Source: Actibacterium sp. MT2.3-13A | Lineage (GTDB): Bacteria; Pseudomonadota; Alphaproteobacteria; Rhodobacterales; Rhodobacteraceae | NCBI RefSeq assembly: GCF_018139985.1 | Contig: NZ_JAGSOU010000003.1 | Span: forward strand, 124,001 to 188,000 | Reading direction: 5' to 3' | DNA: 64,000 nt | In this document: positions 1 to 8,278 of the stretch, piece after piece | Layout of the letters: each line of letters opens with the position of its first letter | Numbering within the stretch: position 1 is the first letter of the stretch | Made by a program: the position numbers and the translations under genes | The notes under the pieces: model-generated | What the model was told of the DNA's origin: nothing | The model's database searches: none | Seen by the model: the letters and a program-made list of their open reading frames with translations, nothing else

Positions 1-116
1 TTGACGTCGATCTCGGTCAGCACGCCGAAGCCCTTGTCGGCGAGCGCGGCGCGCACGCGCGCTTCGGCGTCCTCCATCGTCGTTCCCGGCAGCAACCTGT
101 CGTATGTGTAGCTCAT
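1..116 (-). CDS. DUF302-family protein (N-terminal part only)
   Basis: The gene runs off the left edge, so only 38 N-terminal codons are visible. The start is the ATG at 114-116, preceded by an AAGGAACAGGAAG ribosome-binding stretch. The visible residues (MSYTYDRLLPG..., then a helix and 'GFGVLTEIDV') match the opening of DUF302 proteins, small soluble proteins of unknown biochemical role that often sit beside metal-resistance genes. It lies 36 bp downstream of copZ on the same strand, so it is probably the second gene of the copZ operon. Family assignment from so short a piece is moderate. Confidence 0.6.
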   Translation of the reverse strand, partial: MSYTYDRLLPGTTMEDAEARVRAALADKGFGVLTEIDV

Positions 117-152
117 CTTCCTGTTCCTTCTTGCAGGGGGTACGCGCCGCGC

Positions 153-350
153 TCAGGCGACGGCGCTGGTCTCGTAGCCGGCTTCGCTGATCGCGGCGCG
201 CACGGCGCTTTCCTCCAGGGTGGTCTTCACCGAGACGCTGCGCGCGGCGAGGTCGCAGTCCACCTGCGCGCCCGCGTCCAGCGCCTTGATCGCCTTCTCG
301 ATGGCGGCCGTGCAGTGACGGCAGCTCATCTCGGGAACGTTGAGTTTCAT
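153..350 (-). CDS. copZ: CopZ-like copper chaperone (heavy-metal-associated domain)
   Basis: A 65-residue protein made of a single HMA domain. The metal-binding motif M-S-C-R-H-C (Cys10 and Cys13) is near the N-terminus, as expected for Atx1/CopZ chaperones that bind Cu(I) and hand it to the P-type ATPase. Length is typical. It is divergent from copA and has its own upstream CueR-like element on the minus strand. The start at 350 has a GGAGGA ribosome-binding site just upstream. Other metals cannot be excluded from sequence alone, but the copA-cueR neighbourhood makes copper by far the likeliest. Confidence 0.88.
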   Translation of the reverse strand: MKLNVPEMSCRHCTAAIEKAIKALDAGAQVDCDLAARSVSVKTTLEESAVRAAISEAGYETSAVA

Positions 351-377
351 CTCGGCTATCCTCCTTCAGATGCCGCG

Positions 378-408
378 AAAGTGGGGTGCTCCGGCGCTGG
401 AAGGTCAA
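378..408 (-). promoter_or_regulatory. CueR-type promoter for copZ
   Basis: On the minus strand TTGACC (403-408) is separated by 19 bp from CACTTT (378-383). The long 19-bp spacer is the hallmark of MerR-family promoters. The spacer starts TTCCAG and holds a partial dyad: the left half ACCTTCC is perfect, while the right half (GGAGCAC) is degenerate. It sits 28 bp upstream of the copZ start. Inferred from similarity to the well-known CueR operator. Confidence 0.6.
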
Positions 409-436
409 GTGGCGGAAAAAAATATTTCGGCGATCC

Positions 437-467
437 TTGACCTTCCAGTGAATGGAAGCCTTAGGTG
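437..467 (+). promoter_or_regulatory. CueR-type promoter for copA
   Basis: TTGACC (437-442), a 19-bp spacer and TAGGTG (462-467) reproduce the geometry of the E. coli copA promoter. The spacer carries the dyad ACCTTCC...GGAAGCC (441-460 region), nearly the consensus CueR operator, so Cu(I)-loaded CueR would untwist it and activate copA-cueR. It lies 31 bp upstream of the chosen copA start, which argues against a start upstream of the promoter. Confidence 0.8.
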
Positions 468-498
468 GCAGGCCGAGACCAGATCATTGGAGGCGCCC

Positions 499-3009
499 AT
501 GCCGGAAGAACAGCATTTCAAACTGTCGATCGAGGGGATGTCCTGCGCCTCCTGCGTGGGGCGCGTGGATCGCGCCCTCGCCGCGCTTCCGGGGGTGAGC
601 GGGGTGTCCGTGAACCTTGCCAGCGAGACCGCGCAGCTCGACCTCGATGACGGCGCGCGGCTGGCGGATGTCGTCTCGACACTGGACGGGCTGGGCTATC
701 CGGCGCGCCGGGCGGCGGTGACGCTGAGCATCGCGTCGATGTCCTGCGCCTCCTGCGTCGGGCGGGTGGACAAGGCCTTGGCCGCCGTGCCCGGGGTGCT
801 GGAGGTCAATGTCAACCTCGCCTCGGAGACCGCCACGATCGCCTATCTCGATGGCGCGGTGACGCCTGGCGCGCTGATCGCGGCCTCGGCCGCGGCCGGC
901 TATCCCGCCGAGCTCGCGCAGGCGACGCAGTCTGAGGACCGCGCCGCCCGCAAGGACGCGGAGGCGCGCGAGACCGCGCGCCGGACCATCCTGGCAGGGG
1001 TGCTGGCGCTGCCGGTGTTCCTGATGGAGATGGGCGGCCACCTGATCCCGGGCGTTCACGCCTTCATCGGCCAGACGATCGGGCACCAGGCCAGCTGGCT
1101 GATCCAGTTCGCCCTGACCACGGCGGTGCTGGCCGGGCCGGGGCGGGGGTTCTACGCCAAGGGCCTGCCGGCGCTGCTGCGCGGCGCGCCGGACATGAAT
1201 AGCCTCGTCGCCGTCGGCACCGGCGCGGCCTATGCCTATTCGGTGGTGGCGACCTTCCTGCCCGCGCTGATGCCCGCCGAGGTCCGGGCGGTCTATTTCG
1301 AGGCCGCGGCGGTGATCGTCGTGCTGATCCTGCTGGGCCGGTTCCTGGAGGCGCGTGCCAAGGGCCGCACCGGGGCCGCGATCCAGACGCTTCTGGGCCT
1401 GCAGGCCCGCACCGCCCGCGCGATCCGCGACGGTGAGCCGGTGGAGGTGCCGCTGGAGGCGCTCCGCACCGGCGACATCCTGATCGTCCGCCCCGGCGAG
1501 CGCATCGCCGTCGACGGCGAGGTGACCGAGGGCGCAAGCCATGTCGACGAGAGCATGATCACCGGCGAGCCGGTGCCGGTGGCCAAGGCGCCGGGCGACC
1601 AGGTCACCGGGGGCACGGTGAACGGCGCGGGCAGCTTCCGCTTCCGCGCGACGCGCGTGGGGGCGGACACCACGCTGTCGCAGATCATCCGCATGGTCGA
1701 AGAGGCGCAGGGCGCGAAGCTGCCGATCCAGGGGCTGGTCGACCGGATCACCCTGTGGTTCGTGCCCGCGGTGATGAGCGCCGCGGCGCTGACCGTGCTG
1801 GTCTGGCTTGTGCTCGGGCCCAGCCCCGCGCTGTCCTTGGCGCTGGTCGCGGGCGTGTCGGTGCTGATCATAGCCTGCCCCTGCGCCATGGGTCTGGCCA
1901 CGCCGACCTCGATCATGGTCGGCACCGGGCGCGCGGCCGAGATGGGGGTGCTGTTCCGCAAGGGCGACGCGCTGCAGCAGCTCGCCTCGGTCGATGTCGT
2001 GGCGCTGGACAAGACCGGGACCGTCACCGAGGGCCGCCCCGCGCTGACCGATCTCGTCCTCGCCGACGGCTTCGCCCGCGACGAGGTGCTCGGCCTGGTG
2101 GCCGCGGTCGAGGAACAGTCGGAACACCCGATCGCCGAGGCGATCGTGCGCGCCGCCCGCGCGGCGGGCGCGCCGCGCCGCGCCGCGGCTGGCTTCGCCT
2201 CGCTCACCGGCTTCGGCGTCAGGGCGACGGTCGATGGCCGCGACGTGCTGATCGGCGCCGACCGCCTGATGGCCCGCGAGGGGCTGGAGCCGGGCGCGCT
2301 GGCCGCGCACGAGGCTGATCTGGCGGCGCGCGGGCGCACCGCGCTCTATGCCGCGGTCGACGGCCGGGTGGCGGCGGTGATCGCGGTCGCGGACCCGGTG
2401 AAACCGGCCAGCGCGGCGGCCATCGCGGCGCTGCACGCGCAGGGGTTGAAGGTGGCGATGATCACCGGCGACAAGCGCGAGACCGCTGAGGCCATCGCGC
2501 GCGAAACCGGCATCGACCATGTGGTCGCCGGCGTGCTGCCCGACGGCAAGGTCGCGGCGCTGGATGAACTGCGCGGCGGCGGCCTGACGCTGGCCTTCGT
2601 CGGCGACGGCATCAACGACGCGCCGGCGCTGGCGCATGCCGATGTCGGCATCGCCATCGGCACCGGCACGGATGTGGCGATCGAATCCGCGGATGTGGTG
2701 CTGATGTCGGGCGACCTGCGCGGCGTGGTCAACGCCTTCGAGGTGTCGCGCCACACGATGCGGAACATCCGCCAGAACCTGTTCTGGGCCTTCGGCTACA
2801 ACACCGCGCTGATCCCGGTGGCGGCGGGGGTGCTCTACCCCGCCTTCGGCGTGCTGCTCTCGCCGGTGCTGGCGGCCGGTGCGATGGCGCTGTCCTCCGT
2901 CTTCGTCCTGACCAACGCCCTGCGCCTGCGCCGGGTGCGCCCGCCGATGGACGAACGGGCCGCCCCCAACCCCGCCATGACCGCGCCGGCGCCCGCCCCG
3001 GCCGAGTAA
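499..3009 (+). CDS. copA: Cu(I)-translocating P1B-type ATPase
   Basis: An 836-residue inner-membrane pump that exports Cu(I) from the cytoplasm using ATP. It has two N-terminal HMA domains with MSCASC motifs (Cys16/Cys19 and Cys83/Cys86), a membrane CPC motif (Cys460-Pro-Cys462), the phosphorylation loop DKTGTVTEG (Asp504) and the [10 protein letters not shown] hinge. An open frame extends upstream to 340, but that would overlap copZ and the CueR promoter; ATG 499, preceded by GGAGG, is the natural start. cueR follows after 13 bp, so the two are co-transcribed. Family and metal class are clear; silver could also be transported. Confidence 0.95.
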   Translation: MPEEQHFKLSIEGMSCASCVGRVDRALAALPGVSGVSVNLASETAQLDLDDGARLADVVSTLDGLGYPARRAAVTLSIASMSCASCVGRVDKALAAVPGVLEVNVNLASETATIAYLDGAVTPGALIAASAAAGYPAELAQATQSEDRAARKDAEARETARRTILAGVLALPVFLMEMGGHLIPGVHAFIGQTIGHQASWLIQFALTTAVLAGPGRGFYAKGLPALLRGAPDMNSLVAVGTGAAYAYSVVATFLPALMPAEVRAVYFEAAAVIVVLILLGRFLEARAKGRTGAAIQTLLGLQARTARAIRDGEPVEVPLEALRTGDILIVRPGERIAVDGEVTEGASHVDESMITGEPVPVAKAPGDQVTGGTVNGAGSFRFRATRVGADTTLSQIIRMVEEAQGAKLPIQGLVDRITLWFVPAVMSAAALTVLVWLVLGPSPALSLALVAGVSVLIIACPCAMGLATPTSIMVGTGRAAEMGVLFRKGDALQQLASVDVVALDKTGTVTEGRPALTDLVLADGFARDEVLGLVAAVEEQSEHPIAEAIVRAARAAGAPRRAAAGFASLTGFGVRATVDGRDVLIGADRLMAREGLEPGALAAHEADLAARGRTALYAAVDGRVAAVIAVADPVKPASAAAIAALHAQGLKVAMITGDKRETAEAIARETGIDHVVAGVLPDGKVAALDELRGGGLTLAFVGDGINDAPALAHADVGIAIGTGTDVAIESADVVLMSGDLRGVVNAFEVSRHTMRNIRQNLFWAFGYNTALIPVAAGVLYPAFGVLLSPVLAAGAMALSSVFVLTNALRLRRVRPPMDERAAPNPAMTAPAPAPAE

Positions 3010-3022
3010 GAAGGAGACCGAC

Positions 3023-3451
3023 ATGAATATCGGAGATGTCGCCCGCGCCTCGGGCCTGCCCGCCAAGACCATCCGCTACTACGAGGACATCGGCCTCGTG
3101 CAACCGCTGCGCAGTGCCAACGGCTATCGCAGCTTCCGGGAGAGCGACCTGCACAAGCTGGCGTTCCTGGGACGCGCCCGCGCGCTCGGATTCACCATCG
3201 AGGATTGCCGCAGCCTGCTCGCGCTCTACGAGGACGACACCCGCGAAAGCGCCAGCGTGAAGCGCATCGCCGAGGACCACCTGCGCCGGATCGACGAAAA
3301 GATCGCGCAGCTCCAGTCCATGCGGACGACCCTCGCGGATCTGGTGCAGTCCTGTGCCGGGGACCACCGCCCCGACTGCCCGATCCTGAACGACCTCGGG
3401 GCGCCGGCAGCGGGCGAGGGCGGCGCATCCTGCCACGGCGCGTCCGACTGA
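3023..3451 (+). CDS. cueR: CueR-like copper-responsive MerR regulator
   Basis: A 142-residue MerR-family activator. The winged helix (MNIGDVARASGLPAKTIRYYE) is at residues 1-70, followed by the dimerisation coil. The metal-binding loop has Cys111 and Cys119, spaced exactly as Cys112/Cys120 of E. coli CueR, in the context CxGDxxxDCPI, which is diagnostic for monovalent-metal (Cu/Ag) sensing. The protein ends in a short Cys/His tail. It is co-transcribed with copA behind a CueR-type promoter, implying autoregulation together with copA. Confidence 0.92.
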   Translation: MNIGDVARASGLPAKTIRYYEDIGLVQPLRSANGYRSFRESDLHKLAFLGRARALGFTIEDCRSLLALYEDDTRESASVKRIAEDHLRRIDEKIAQLQSMRTTLADLVQSCAGDHRPDCPILNDLGAPAAGEGGASCHGASD

Positions 3452-3461
3452 CGCGCGGCGG

Positions 3462-4571
3462 CTAGATGCGCAGGCCGGTCCCGGCGTCGAACAGCTTGGC
3501 CTTGCCCATGTCCACCTCGAAGCGGAACGGCGTGCCGGGCGGATGAGCGTCTTCGGGCCGGACGCGGGCGATCAGGTCCTGGCCGCCGATCTCGAACACG
3601 ATCATGGTGTCCGGCCCGGTCGGCTCGACCACGGCCACCGGGCGCTCGAACACGAAGCGGTCGGGCCCCGGCAGTTCGGTCCCGGCGGCGAAGATCGTCT
3701 CGGGGCGCAGCCCCAGCACCACCTCCTGCCCGTCGGGCGCGCCGATCCGCGCGGCCTCGGCCGCCGCGATGGGAAAGCGCACCCCGTCCCGGTCGCCCAG
3801 CGGCGCGAAGAACAGCCCGCCGTCCCGGACCAGCCGCCCGCGGATCATGTTCATCGGCGGCGAGCCCATGAAGCCCGCGACGAACAGGTCCACCGGGTTT
3901 TCATAGATCGTCGCCGGGTCGGCCACCTGACGGATATGGCCGTTGTCCATCACGGCGATCCGCGTGGCCAGCGTCATCGCCTCGATCTGGTCGTGGGTGA
4001 CGTAGACGGCGGTCTTGCCCAGCCGCTGGTGCAGTTTCTTGATCTCGGTTCGCATTTCGATGCGCAGCTTGGCGTCGAGGTTCGACAGTGGCTCGTCGAA
4101 CAGGAACACCGCCGGGTTGCGCACCAGCGCGCGGCCCATGGCGACCCGCTGGCGCTGCCCGCCCGACAGTTGGCCCGGCTTGCGCTGGAGGAAGCGGTCG
4201 ATCTGCAACAGATGCGTGAACTCCTCTACCGCGGCGTCCTGATGCGCCTTGGGAATGCGCCGGGTCTCCATCCCGAAGGTGATGTTCTGGCGCACCGTCT
4301 TGGTGGGGTAGAGGGCGTAGGACTGGAACACCATGGCGATGTCGCGGTCGCGCGGCGGCGTGGTGTCGACCTTCTGCCCGCCGATGAACACATGGCCCGA
4401 ACTCAGCGTCTCCAACCCCGCGATCAGGTTGAGCAGCGTGGACTTGCCGCAGCCCGAGGGGCCGACCAGCACCACGAACTCGCCCGGCTCGATCTCCAGG
4501 TCGATGCCCTTGATCACCTCGTTCGCGCCGAAGAACTTGCGCACCGACTCGAGCCGGATCCCTGCCGCCAT
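3462..4571 (-). CDS. Sugar ABC transporter ATPase (MalK/UgpC type)
   Basis: A 369-residue ATPase with Walker [10 protein letters not shown] (near residue 38), Q-loop, signature LSGGQRQR, Walker [14 protein letters not shown], the H-loop VTHDQ, and a C-terminal TOBE/OB regulatory domain from about residue 240, as in MalK/UgpC. It powers the sugar importer encoded just upstream, being the last gene of the operon, 4 bp after the permease. A small oddity is YPTKTV where YPHMTV is usual after the Q-loop. It converges with cueR, 10 bp away. Confidence 0.9.
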   Translation of the reverse strand: MAAGIRLESVRKFFGANEVIKGIDLEIEPGEFVVLVGPSGCGKSTLLNLIAGLETLSSGHVFIGGQKVDTTPPRDRDIAMVFQSYALYPTKTVRQNITFGMETRRIPKAHQDAAVEEFTHLLQIDRFLQRKPGQLSGGQRQRVAMGRALVRNPAVFLFDEPLSNLDAKLRIEMRTEIKKLHQRLGKTAVYVTHDQIEAMTLATRIAVMDNGHIRQVADPATIYENPVDLFVAGFMGSPPMNMIRGRLVRDGGLFFAPLGDRDGVRFPIAAAEAARIGAPDGQEVVLGLRPETIFAAGTELPGPDRFVFERPVAVVEPTGPDTMIVFEIGGQDLIARVRPEDAHPPGTPFRFEVDMGKAKLFDAGTGLRI

Positions 4572-4575
4572 TCGC

Positions 4576-5469
4576 CTACCCCTTTACCGCGCCCGCCGAC
4601 AGCCCGCGCACGAAATACGCGCCGGCAACGACATAGACCAACAGCGTGGGCAGGCCGGCGATGATCGCCGCGGCCATGTCCACGTTGTATTCCTTCACCC
4701 CCGTCGAGGTGTTGACCACGTTGTTCAGCGCCACCGTGACCGGGTTGCTGTCGCCCACGGTGAAGGCCACCCCGAACAGGAAGTCGTTCCAGATCTGGGT
4801 GAACTGCCAGATCACCGTGACCACGATCGCCGGCAGCGACATCGGCAGGACGATCCCGAAGAAGATGCCGAAAAACCCCGCTCCGTCCACCTTGGCCGCC
4901 TGCAGGATGCCGTCGGACACCCCGATGAAGAAATTGCGGAAGAACAGCGTGGTGAACGCCAGACCATAGACCGTGTGCACCAGGATCAGCCCCGGCACCG
5001 AGCCCGCCAGCCCCAGCTGCCCCAGCGTCCGCGCCATCGGCAGCAGGATCACCTGGAAGGGGATGAAGGCGCCGAACAGGATCAGCGCGAAGATGATGTC
5101 GGCGCCGGGGAAACGCCACTTGGTCAGGGCATAGCCGTTGAGCGCGCCCAGGATGGTCGAGATCGCAACCGCCGGCACCGTCATCAGAACCGAGTTCCAG
5201 ACATAGGGTTCCAGCCCGTCGCAGCGCACGCCGACGCAGGCCGCGTTCCACGCCTTTCCCCAGGCATCGAAGGTGATCTCGCGCGGCAGGCTCAGGAAGC
5301 TGCCGGCGCGGATCTCCTCCAGCGATTTCAGCGAGGTCGCGACCATCACGAACAGCGGCACCAGGTAATAGAGGCAGAACAACGCCAGCACCGCGAACAG
5401 GAGCCCGCGCAGCATCACCGCGCCTGGACCGGAGGGGCGGACGATGCCCGATGTGCGGCGGCGCCTCAT
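4576..5469 (-). CDS. gtsC: Sugar ABC transporter permease, MalG/GtsC type
   Basis: A 297-residue inner-membrane permease with about six hydrophobic segments and the EAA-loop ([12 protein letters not shown]...LPMSLP) that docks on the ATPase. The short cysteine-containing loop before the second membrane segment ([16 protein letters not shown]) resembles glucose/mannose permeases of the GtsC type. Its start overlaps the stop of the upstream permease by 4 bp, implying translational coupling. Substrate identity rests on the binding protein and is inferred. Confidence 0.82.
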   Translation of the reverse strand: MRRRRTSGIVRPSGPGAVMLRGLLFAVLALFCLYYLVPLFVMVATSLKSLEEIRAGSFLSLPREITFDAWGKAWNAACVGVRCDGLEPYVWNSVLMTVPAVAISTILGALNGYALTKWRFPGADIIFALILFGAFIPFQVILLPMARTLGQLGLAGSVPGLILVHTVYGLAFTTLFFRNFFIGVSDGILQAAKVDGAGFFGIFFGIVLPMSLPAIVVTVIWQFTQIWNDFLFGVAFTVGDSNPVTVALNNVVNTSTGVKEYNVDMAAAIIAGLPTLLVYVVAGAYFVRGLSAGAVKG

Positions 5470-6365
5470 TTTCGCGTCCCCCGCAGCTCGGAATAGAGAT
5501 AGGGCACGATGATCGCGCTCACCGTCATCAGCATCATCACCGCGCTCGCCGCGGCCACGCCCAGCTCGCTGCGCTGGAAGGCGAAGGCATACATGAAGGT
5601 GGCGGGCATGTCGGTGGCGTAGCCCGGGCCGCCTCCGGTCAGCGCGACCACCAGGTCGAAGCTCTTGATCGCCAGGTGGGCGAGGATGATGACCGTGGAC
5701 AGGAACACCGGGCGCAGCATGGGCAGCACGATGCCGGAATAGACCAGCCAGGGGCCCGCCCCGTCGATCGCCGCGGCCTTGAGGATCTCGTCATCGACCG
5801 AGCGCAGCCCGGCCAGGAACAGCGCCATCGCGTAGCCCGAGGATTGCCAGACGGCGGCGATGACCACCGTGTAGATCGCGAAATCGGAGTTCACCAGCCA
5901 GTCGAAGGTGAAGTTCTCGAACCCCGCCTGGCGCATCAGCCGCTCGATCCCGAGGCCGGGGTTGAGGATCCATTTCCACACCGTGCCGGTGACGATGAAG
6001 GACAGCGCCATCGGATAGAGGTAGATGGTGCGGATCATCCCCTCGATGCGGATGCGCTGGTCCAGCAGGATCGCCAGCAGGATGCCGATCGCCATGCTGA
6101 TGCCGATGAAGAGCGAGGAGAAGATGAACAGGTTCTTCAGCGCCACATACCAGCGCGGCGTGGCCCACAGCCGCTCATACTGCGCCAGCCCGTCGAAGGT
6201 GTAGACCGGCATCACCCCCGATTTCGTCAGCGAGATATAGGCCGTCCAGGCGATGAAGCCGTAGACAAAGAACAGGCTCAGCGCGAATAGCGGCGAGACC
6301 ACGATGAGCGGCAGGCGCCGTTCGACACCCTGCCTCAAGGATTTCAGGAACACTGCCCGCTGCAT
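5466..6365 (-). CDS. gtsB: Sugar ABC transporter permease, MalF/GtsB type
   Basis: A 299-residue inner-membrane permease with an N-terminal membrane anchor and a BPD_transp_1 domain containing the EAA motif (LKAAAIDGAGPW...LPMLRP). It pairs with the 4576-5469 permease to form the translocation pore. It is the second gene of the minus-strand operon, after the binding protein and a strong hairpin at 6375-6405. Typical length for the family. Confidence 0.82.
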   Translation of the reverse strand: MQRAVFLKSLRQGVERRLPLIVVSPLFALSLFFVYGFIAWTAYISLTKSGVMPVYTFDGLAQYERLWATPRWYVALKNLFIFSSLFIGISMAIGILLAILLDQRIRIEGMIRTIYLYPMALSFIVTGTVWKWILNPGLGIERLMRQAGFENFTFDWLVNSDFAIYTVVIAAVWQSSGYAMALFLAGLRSVDDEILKAAAIDGAGPWLVYSGIVLPMLRPVFLSTVIILAHLAIKSFDLVVALTGGGPGYATDMPATFMYAFAFQRSELGVAAASAVMMLMTVSAIIVPYLYSELRGTRK

Positions 6366-6374
6366 GGAGGAACA

Positions 6375-6405
6375 GGCGGCCGGGGCGCGCGTGGCCCCGG
6401 CCGCC
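6375..6405 (-). terminator. GC hairpin after the sugar-binding-protein gene
   Basis: A perfect 12-bp stem (6375-6386 with 6394-6405) with a 7-nt loop lies between the binding-protein gene and the permeases. No T-run follows, so it is more likely a partial terminator or 3'-stabilising hairpin that lets the binding protein be made in excess. Confidence 0.65.
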
Positions 6406-6411
6406 CCGGTT

Positions 6412-7665
6412 TCACATTGCGCGCTTGACGGCGGCGGCCAGTTTCTCGACCGCGTCCTGCGAACTCATGTCGGAGTTGAAGAACTCCGTCACCAGGTCCA
6501 GGAACTCGCCCCGGACCGAGCGCGGCACTGCCATCTCATGCGCCATCGAGGGCACCAGCGCGTCGCTCTCGATCGCCTTGACCAGATCGGCATGCGAGCG
6601 CTTGGCGCAGTCGTCGAAATCGTCCAGCGGCACGTCCGTCCGCGCCGGGATGGAGCCCTTGGCCAGGTTGAAGGTCTTCTGGAAATCCGGCGACATGATC
6701 AGGCTGGCCAGCACCTTCTGCCCGGTGAGGTTCTCGTCGCCCTCGACCTTGAAGAAGGTGAAGCTGTCGGAGTTCAGCACGAAGCCGTTGCCCGGCGTCG
6801 GCGCGCAGAGAAAATCCTTGCCCGGCACCTTGCCCGCGGCCAGGAACTCGCCCTTGGCCCAGTCGCCCATGATCTGGAAGCCCGCCTCGCCGCGCATCAC
6901 CATGGCGGTGGCGAGGTTCCAGTCGCGCCCGGAGAAGTTGGGATCGACATAGCCGCGCATCTTGCGCAGCTGGTCGAAGGCGGCGACCATGGTGTCGCTG
7001 GTCAGCGCATCCTGGTCGAGTTCGACCAGCGCCTTGCGGAAGAACTCAGCCCCGCCGACGCCCAGCACCACGTCCTCGAAGACGGTGGCGTCCTGCCAGG
7101 GCTGGCCGCCATGGGCCAGCGGCACGATGCCCGCGGCCTGCAGCTTGTCGGCGGCGGCGTTGAACTCCTCCCAGGTGGTCGGCATCGCCTCGACGCCGGC
7201 CTTGGCCAGCGCCTCGGGGTTGGCCCAGATCCAGTCGACGCGGTGGATGTTCACCGGCGCGGCGACATACTGGCCCTCGTATTTCATGATCCCGGCCAGC
7301 GCCGGGGGCAGCACGGCGTCCCAGCCCTCGGCCTCGGCCACGGCCTGCACGTCGTTCAGCGCGCCCTGCTGGGCCCATTCCTGGATGCCCGGGCCCTTGA
7401 GCTGCACCGCGGTCGGCGGGTTGCCCGCCACGACCCGCGCGCGCAGGGCGGTCATCGCCGCGTCCCCGCCGCCGCCCGCGATGGGCGAGTCGATCCAGGT
7501 GCCGCCGGTGGCCTCGAAGCTTTTCTTCAACTCGCCCACGGCCTTGGCCTCGCCGCCCGAGGTCCACCAGTGCAGCACCTCGACCGTGCCCTCGGCGCGC
7601 GCCGGGGTGCCCAGCGTCAGGCCCGCCATTGCCACAAGCGGTAGAACATACTTCGAATGAAACAT
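6412..7665 (-). CDS. gtsA: Glucose/mannose-type extracellular solute-binding protein
   Basis: A 417-residue periplasmic binding protein with a Sec signal peptide (residues 1-24, cleavage after ARA). The mature start VEVLHWWTSGGEAKAV and the following AGGGGDAAMTALRARVVAGNPP segment are typical of GtsA-like glucose/mannose receptors (family 1 solute-binding proteins). It is first in an operon with two permeases and a MalK-type ATPase. The exact sugar is inferred from family resemblance only. Confidence 0.85.
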   Translation of the reverse strand: MFHSKYVLPLVAMAGLTLGTPARAEGTVEVLHWWTSGGEAKAVGELKKSFEATGGTWIDSPIAGGGGDAAMTALRARVVAGNPPTAVQLKGPGIQEWAQQGALNDVQAVAEAEGWDAVLPPALAGIMKYEGQYVAAPVNIHRVDWIWANPEALAKAGVEAMPTTWEEFNAAADKLQAAGIVPLAHGGQPWQDATVFEDVVLGVGGAEFFRKALVELDQDALTSDTMVAAFDQLRKMRGYVDPNFSGRDWNLATAMVMRGEAGFQIMGDWAKGEFLAAGKVPGKDFLCAPTPGNGFVLNSDSFTFFKVEGDENLTGQKVLASLIMSPDFQKTFNLAKGSIPARTDVPLDDFDDCAKRSHADLVKAIESDALVPSMAHEMAVPRSVRGEFLDLVTEFFNSDMSSQDAVEKLAAAVKRAM

Positions 7666-7976
7666 GGGACTTTCCTCCTCCTGAACGGGCGGTGGTCAGC
7701 GCCCCGCCCAAAATGGAACGTCTTCGTGCCCCTTCCCCAGCCAACCGAGGACGTCGTGCAGTAATGCAACGCGTGTAGCACGGATCGGCGTTCTCCAGTT
7801 TGATCGGTGTCAAGTCTCGCCGCGCCCCGATCCGCCGCGATCGGGGCCGCGCAAGGGGCCGCCAGGGGGCAGTCACCGCGGCCGGGGGCACGTCAAAGGA
7901 GACCGCCCCCCGCGGGGCCGCTGCGCGCGGGGGGGCGAAGGGCGGAGGGCGACAGCGCCGACCTCCGAAGGGGACG
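7666..7976. other. 311-bp intergenic region: sugar-operon promoter and GC inverted repeats
   Basis: No gene is supported here. It holds the 5' region of the minus-strand sugar operon and the 3' end of the cupin transcript. Visible structures are a perfect 9-bp inverted repeat (7824-7832 with 7839-7847, GCCCCGATC/GATCGGGGC, 6-nt loop), a 9-bp GC hairpin (7906-7914 with 7926-7934) suited to ending the hyuBA-cupin transcript, and small palindromes near 7757-7782. No convincing -10/-35 pair was identified. Confidence 0.5.
7757..7782. promoter_or_regulatory. Candidate operator upstream of the sugar-uptake operon
   Basis: Two adjacent short dyads, TGCA-GTAA-TGCA (7757-7768) and CGTG-TAG-CACG (7772-7782), lie about 95 bp upstream of gtsA. 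Their position fits an operator for a local or global sugar regulator, but no cognate regulator is encoded nearby. Speculative. Confidence 0.25.
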
Positions 7977-8264
7977 TTATTTGATCTCGACCTCGATGAA
8001 GACGATCTCCGTCTCCCCGGCGTTGATCACGTTGTGCGACACGCCGGCCTTGCGGAAATACGACACGCCCGCGCGCAGGGGCGCCTGCACCGTGCCGCCG
8101 TCATCGGCGGCGATGGTCAGCGTGCCGGGCTGCACCGGCACGACGACGTAGTCGTATTCATGCACATGGTGGCCGGTCGCGGTGCCCGGCGCGAGGCGCC
8201 ATTCGGTTACGCGCACCCGGTCGTTGTCCTCCTGGCAATCGCTTGCCGCCTGTCCGTAGTCCAT
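7977..8264 (-). CDS. Small cupin-domain protein
   Basis: A 95-residue single-domain cupin. The metal-binding motif 1 reads GHHVHEYDY, with a G(x)nHN-type second motif (GVSHNVINAG). Start chosen at ATG 8264 (GGAG upstream); a TTG six codons earlier would overlap the preceding hyuA stop. It is the third gene of the minus-strand hyuB-hyuA-cupin operon, 14 bp after hyuA. Cupins of this size can be isomerases, dioxygenase-like enzymes or ligand sensors. The context suggests a role in handling the hydantoinase substrate or product, but no reaction can be assigned. Confidence 0.8.
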   Translation of the reverse strand: MDYGQAASDCQEDNDRVRVTEWRLAPGTATGHHVHEYDYVVVPVQPGTLTIAADDGGTVQAPLRAGVSYFRKAGVSHNVINAGETEIVFIEVEIK

Positions 8265-8278
8265 CGCATTCGCTCCGT

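Noticed and set aside
340-498. Upstream extension of copA to an ATG at 340
   Set aside because: It would overlap copZ and place the CueR-type promoter inside the coding region; ATG 499 has its own ribosome-binding site and starts just before the first HMA domain.
484-3072. Long open frame on the minus strand across copA (862 codons)
   Set aside because: Composition is Arg/Gly/His/Asp-rich and without family character, and it is antisense to a gene with every CopA motif; a shadow frame of GC-rich DNA. The similar antisense frames at 29091-31646 and 31232-33763 were left out for the same reason.
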